Origin: Treponema sp. UBA7570
GTDB taxonomy: Bacteria > Spirochaetota > Spirochaetia > Treponematales > Treponemataceae
Direction of reading: 5' to 3'
NCBI GenBank assembly: GCA_002477955.1
Contig: DLLE01000063.1
Coordinates: forward strand, 86,495 to 105,128
DNA length: 18,634 nucleotides
Positions 15,532-18,634 of this stretch are shown piece by piece. How positions within the stretch are numbered: position 1 is the stretch's first letter; the number at the start of each line of letters is the position of its first letter. The translations under genes were made by a program, and so were the position numbers. The notes beneath the pieces are model-generated. The model was not told where the DNA came from and searched no databases. It worked only from the letters and a program-made list of their open reading frames with translations.

Positions 15532-16425
15532 TTAGTCCTGGGATAAAAATGTGAGCGTTCCGTGCGGAGTTTTACAGATTCCTGCGCAGAGTACAAGAAG
15601 ATTTTGCATATTTGAATTCAAAAAAAACTTTTTTGCAGAAATGTTCAACTGAAACTGTAAAAATTTTTCATCAATTTCTTCTTTTGAAAAAATTACGGCT
15701 TTAATTTCTTCATCTTGACCTAGAGCGCAACAGTTTGGAAAAGAAAAGAGAGTTTTTAAGTATTCAAAAAGCTGTTTTAATGCTGTCTGTTTTAGAAGTT
15801 CCTTAAAAGGCGAAGAAAAATTTTTAAATGCTTCTTCAAGCGAAAGTTTTGCAGAAATAATAAAAAGGCTGGCATCTGAAATATCAAATCCTTCGCAAAG
15901 CTTTGTTTCGCCCGGCAAATTTTGGTTTTGAAGAGACTTGGTTTTTAAAATTTTGATTAGATTTTCTGCAAATTCTGACTCAGAAAGATTTAATTCTTCC
16001 TGAAAGTTTAGCGCAAAAAAATAGCAGGTTGAATTTTCGTGTGAGAACGGAAATATGGAAACTTTTTTGATTTTGTCTTTGATTTCAGTCGAAAAAAGCT
16101 GAAAAAAAGGATTTAGGCTTTCTCCTTCAAAAAAAATCCAGCCTTTTTTGCCGCTTATAAGTCCGTCCCAAAAATCTTTTGTTGAAAGAGAATTTGTTAT
16201 CGTTGTCAAATCAAGATTCTGGGTTTCAGAAAGATAATAAAAATCATCCTTTAAAGAAAAAATTCCTGAATGTGTAAAGCCGTTTTTACTTGCAAAAGCA
16301 CAGAAATCAATATTTGCTGTTTCCTGTGCCTGAGGTTTGCCGGCGCATTTTTTTAGCTCATCGGCACGAGCTAAAAGACCGGCTTTTTCTGTAGTTAAAT
16401 TTTCAATACGGCTTAAAAGACCCAT
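15532..16425 (-). CDS. Unknown protein in the Maf operon, possibly sensory-fold
   Basis: I do not recognise this 297-residue protein. It has no signal peptide or transmembrane segment. The first 35 residues are helical (RIENLTTEKAGLLARADELK). Residues 38-140 alternate strands and helices in a way that recalls GAF-type sensor domains (FCAFASKNGFTHSGIFSL, GWIFFEGESLNPFFQLF, KVSIFPFSHENSTCYFFAL). The second half contains a helical stretch (197-228) and a strand CCALGQDEEIKAVIF (232-246), faintly like a decayed GGDEF core. These resemblances are weak. The ATG overlaps the stop of the upstream acidic protein by one base (TAATG), a classic coupling arrangement, and the first Maf gene follows six bases after its stop. 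Tight packing suggests it works with the two neighbouring products. Confidence 0.75.
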   Translation of the reverse strand: MGLLSRIENLTTEKAGLLARADELKKCAGKPQAQETANIDFCAFASKNGFTHSGIFSLKDDFYYLSETQNLDLTTITNSLSTKDFWDGLISGKKGWIFFEGESLNPFFQLFSTEIKDKIKKVSIFPFSHENSTCYFFALNFQEELNLSESEFAENLIKILKTKSLQNQNLPGETKLCEGFDISDASLFIISAKLSLEEAFKNFSSPFKELLKQTALKQLFEYLKTLFSFPNCCALGQDEEIKAVIFSKEEIDEKFLQFQLNISAKKFFLNSNMQNLLVLCAGICKTPHGTLTFLSQD

Positions 16426-18634
16426 TATGCAAGTCCCAATTCCTTGAAAAGCTTTTTGTATGTATCAAATTGCTCTGACTGCGCAAATTCTGCAATTTTG
16501 TTTTCCGGCAAATTTTCGAGCAGCTGATCCATGTAAGAAAGTACAGATTTAATTTCTGATTTTAGGTTGTCAGAAATATCTTTGCTTTCTTTTGTTTCTG
16601 GTTCTTCTTTAACTTCCTGCAAGGTTTCTGGTTCAACCTTTTCTGTGGCTTCAGTTTCTTCTGATTCGGGGAGTTCCAAAAGCTCTTCTGAATTTTCGTT
16701 TTGTTCCGATTCTTCAGGAGCTTTTGAGAGATAGTCGAGTTTTTCATCGGTGAGAGTCTCGCTGATTGAAGGTTCAACGGCAGAAAGCTCAAACGGATCT
16801 TCATTAAAACTGTCAGAAGCATTTTCGGTTTTATTTTCGCTATCTTTTGTTTCTAAAATGTCAGTTGGGCTTGACTCAACCAAGATGTCGTCATTTTTTG
16901 GAACGGAAATCTCTTCCGGTAAATCATTTTCCTTAGAAATATTTGTATAATCTACGTCATCGAGAGTAGGCGGTTCTTCGGTATTTTCTGTCTGGGCGTT
17001 TTCAAATTCCATTGCAAAATCATCGTCCGAAAGAATGTCCTCGTCAGAAATATCCGCGATGTCATCTGCGCTTCCAAAAAGATTTTCTGTTTCCTCTGCA
17101 GCTTCCGGCTCTTCCTTAAATTCTGGCTCTTCGCTAGAAAGTTCTTCCGGTTCAGAAATATTATCCTGTGTTTCTTTTGTTTTTTCAGATTCTGTTTCTT
17201 TTTTCTTGTCTTCGTCTGTTTCCTCAGCCTGCGCAATGTCTGCTGTGTTCAAAATATTGTCCATTTCATCTTTTGAAAGGGCAATTGTGTCGTCTTCGTC
17301 TGAATTTGAGAAAAATCCTTCGTTTTCGGAATCATTGCTTTCCAATTTTAAATTTCCAGGCTGTTTTTCGTTTTTGAGGGTTTCAAATTCATTTTTTAAC
17401 GATGCAATTTCGTTTTTTAACGAAGAAAGTTCTGTAACAATCTGGCTGAAAATGGCCGTCATCTGTGTCGAAGGTTTTTCTGTTTCAAGTTCGCCTTCGT
17501 CCAAAATTGGCGCTGTAATCGAATCTGCAACTTCTGCAACTTTTTCGTCGTCATTTTCAAGGAAAGACGCCGCTTCTTCATCGAATGTGTCCGGAATTTC
17601 TGTTTCTTCAACTTCTTTTTCTGTCAAATCAGCGGCATCGGCTTTCGGTTCGTCAATGATTTCGCTTTCCGGAGTGATTTCAACTGGCTGTGCAGAAGGT
17701 TTTGTTTCCGAAACTGTGTTTTCAGAAACTGCTTCTTTCGGCTCGTCAATGATTTCTCTTTCTGGAGCTGTTTCAACCGGCTCTGCTGAACTTCCGCCAA
17801 CGTCCGAAATGCTTACAGTGTCTCCGGTTGTTTCGTCGGTAATATTGTCGAGAATTGAGTCAAGGTCAAAATCATCATCGTCTGCGCTTGCTTCAGAAGT
17901 TTCTGTTTCTTGAGGTTCGCTTTCAAAACTCTGTTCTTCTTCTGGTTCAAGAGAAATTGTTTCTTCAGTATTTATGGTTTCAACTTCCTGTTTTGGAGTA
18001 GTTTCTGTTTCTAGAGAAGGTTCTTTTTGTTCTGGAATTTCAGGCGCTTCCTCATTTTCTGCGCTTTCCGGAGCTTTTTCTGTTTCCTGGAAATCCGAAT
18101 CGTCGAAACCGAATTCACTCAAATCAACGCTTTCCATTCCATCATTGCCTGCATTTGCTTCAGAAGAAGAATCGTTTTTGTCAAAGCTCAAATCATCAAG
18201 ACCGAATTCGCTCAAATCAACGTCATGAGTTCCTGCTGGCGAGTCTGCGCTTGAAGTTTCCTGTGCATTCTGAGAAGTTTCCTGCAAAGCTGGAGCTGGC
18301 TCATCCGACGGCTCGTCAAACGAGAGATCTACATTAAAAATATCATCGTCCGAAGCGCTTTCTGAATTGTCAGAATCAAATGCGTCTTCAGGAGTTTCTG
18401 TTTCTAAATCCGCTGCAACGCTAAAATCGTCCTCAGCGGCAGTCTCTTTTGAAATTTCCGGCTGTGAAGCAAAGTCGGTTTCTTGCCCAGTTTGTGCCGC
18501 CGCTTTTTCCGCTTCTTTTTCTTTTATTTTGTCTTCATCAGGTCCTGTTTCAAAGACACCGCCTTCGATAAATTCGTCGAGAGAAATTTCTTCCTCAGTG
18601 TTAGAAACTGGCGAATCAGAAACTTTGTTTTCTG
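16425..18634 (-). CDS. Long acidic repeat-containing protein, 5' end beyond the window
   Basis: The frame is open from TAA at 16425-16427 to the window edge, giving 735 complete codons. A start at 18287 would be an internal TTG, since reading continues upstream with the same composition, so the true N-terminus is outside. The protein is dominated by Asp, Glu, Ser and Thr and is probably largely disordered. Visible repeats are VDLSEFG at residues 138 and 169, and PVE..P.(R/S)EIIDEPK at 285 and 316, each pair 31 residues apart. A coiled coil of about 30 residues (391-422, SLKNE repeated) divides the chain. The final 45 residues (SVLSYMDQLLENLPENKI, then a KLFKELGLA end) form a predicted folded helical block, apparently the only globular part. 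There is no transmembrane segment in view. The family is not named by anything visible; a scaffold or adaptor role is an inference from composition. Confidence 0.85.
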   Translation of the reverse strand, partial: ENKVSDSPVSNTEEEISLDEFIEGGVFETGPDEDKIKEKEAEKAAAQTGQETDFASQPEISKETAAEDDFSVAADLETETPEDAFDSDNSESASDDDIFNVDLSFDEPSDEPAPALQETSQNAQETSSADSPAGTHDVDLSEFGLDDLSFDKNDSSSEANAGNDGMESVDLSEFGFDDSDFQETEKAPESAENEEAPEIPEQKEPSLETETTPKQEVETINTEETISLEPEEEQSFESEPQETETSEASADDDDFDLDSILDNITDETTGDTVSISDVGGSSAEPVETAPEREIIDEPKEAVSENTVSETKPSAQPVEITPESEIIDEPKADAADLTEKEVEETEIPDTFDEEAASFLENDDEKVAEVADSITAPILDEGELETEKPSTQMTAIFSQIVTELSSLKNEIASLKNEFETLKNEKQPGNLKLESNDSENEGFFSNSDEDDTIALSKDEMDNILNTADIAQAEETDEDKKKETESEKTKETQDNISEPEELSSEEPEFKEEPEAAEETENLFGSADDIADISDEDILSDDDFAMEFENAQTENTEEPPTLDDVDYTNISKENDLPEEISVPKNDDILVESSPTDILETKDSENKTENASDSFNEDPFELSAVEPSISETLTDEKLDYLSKAPEESEQNENSEELLELPESEETEATEKVEPETLQEVKEEPETKESKDISDNLKSEIKSVLSYMDQLLENLPENKIAEFAQSEQFDTYKKLFKELGLA
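17647..17783 (-). repeat. Imperfect 44-base direct repeat, 93-base period, in the acidic gene
   Basis: The unit at 17647-17690 recurs at 17740-17783 with 36 of 44 bases equal, exactly 93 bases apart. It encodes the PVE..P.(R/S)EIIDEPK peptide twice. Third-codon changes alongside a few replacements point to an older duplication under selection for the peptide. Confidence 0.75.
18098..18222 (-). repeat. Imperfect 32-base direct repeat, 93-base period, in the acidic gene
   Basis: The unit at 18098-18129 recurs at 18191-18222 with 28 of 32 bases equal, again 93 bases (31 codons) apart. It encodes VDLSEFG(L/F)DD twice. The spacing equals that of the other repeat pair in the same gene. Confidence 0.75.

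Noticed and set aside
17035..17913. Long serine-rich open frame on the + strand (292 codons)
   Set aside because: It is the complement of the acidic, Glu/Asp-rich gene. GAA and GAT codons read as Ser/Phe-rich sequence on the other strand, and there is no ribosome site or recognisable domain.
16425..18287. Complete 620-residue gene starting at 18287
   Set aside because: The codon there is TTG, and the frame stays open with the same acidic composition to the window edge, so it is an internal leucine and the gene is partial.
1..18634. CRISPR array, tRNA or rRNA genes, transposase or phage genes
   Set aside because: No regularly spaced direct repeats, tRNA cloverleaf, rRNA sequence or recognisable mobile-element gene was seen on either strand.

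Overview
The window looks like chromosomal DNA from a spirochaete of the genus Treponema, probably one of the host-associated gut or rumen species. The basis is the mix of families: a short ThiI, a eukaryote-like IleS, several lipobox lipoproteins, two motility-accessory (Maf/DUF115) paralogues side by side and a long acidic protein with a conserved C-terminal helix block. The genome is moderately AT-rich, and many starts are GTG or TTG. The genus is an inference from family resemblance, not a search result.

Left part (1-4163). The end of an upstream + strand gene, probably an outer-membrane beta-barrel, runs to 87. It is followed by a GC-rich hairpin cluster and then thiI on the - strand (201-1445). 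A C_GCAxxG_C_C family cysteine protein (1668-2054) ends in a clear intrinsic terminator. A long-chain acyl-CoA synthetase (2184-4163) follows, with a strong promoter and a palindrome almost touching its start codon.

Middle part (4164-11349, + strand). A 240-base gap holds a palindromic repeat-like element (4185-4302). Next come an unrecognised exported protein (4403-5458) and a tight run of four genes: ileS, a lipoprotein, a uracil-phosphoribosyltransferase-like protein with an N-terminal extension, and a TPR lipoprotein. Two of the three junctions overlap. A good promoter precedes ileS, which has only a short leader and no T-box.

Right part (11371-18634, - strand, reading leftwards from beyond the window edge). 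Five genes are packed with overlaps or gaps of at most 6 bases: a very acidic protein with 31-residue repeats (open at the window edge), an unknown 297-residue protein, two diverged Maf/DUF115 proteins, and a two-TM membrane protein with a degenerate GGDEF-like domain. The Maf pair suggests modification of the periplasmic flagella, and the other three may localise or regulate it. This module is the best candidate for an undescribed system, but its function is inferred only.

A second theme is translation start usage. Three genes have a -10-like hexamer ending 6-11 bases before the start codon and no Shine-Dalgarno sequence at that start, so they are leaderless-transcript candidates. Other genes here have clear Shine-Dalgarno sequences.
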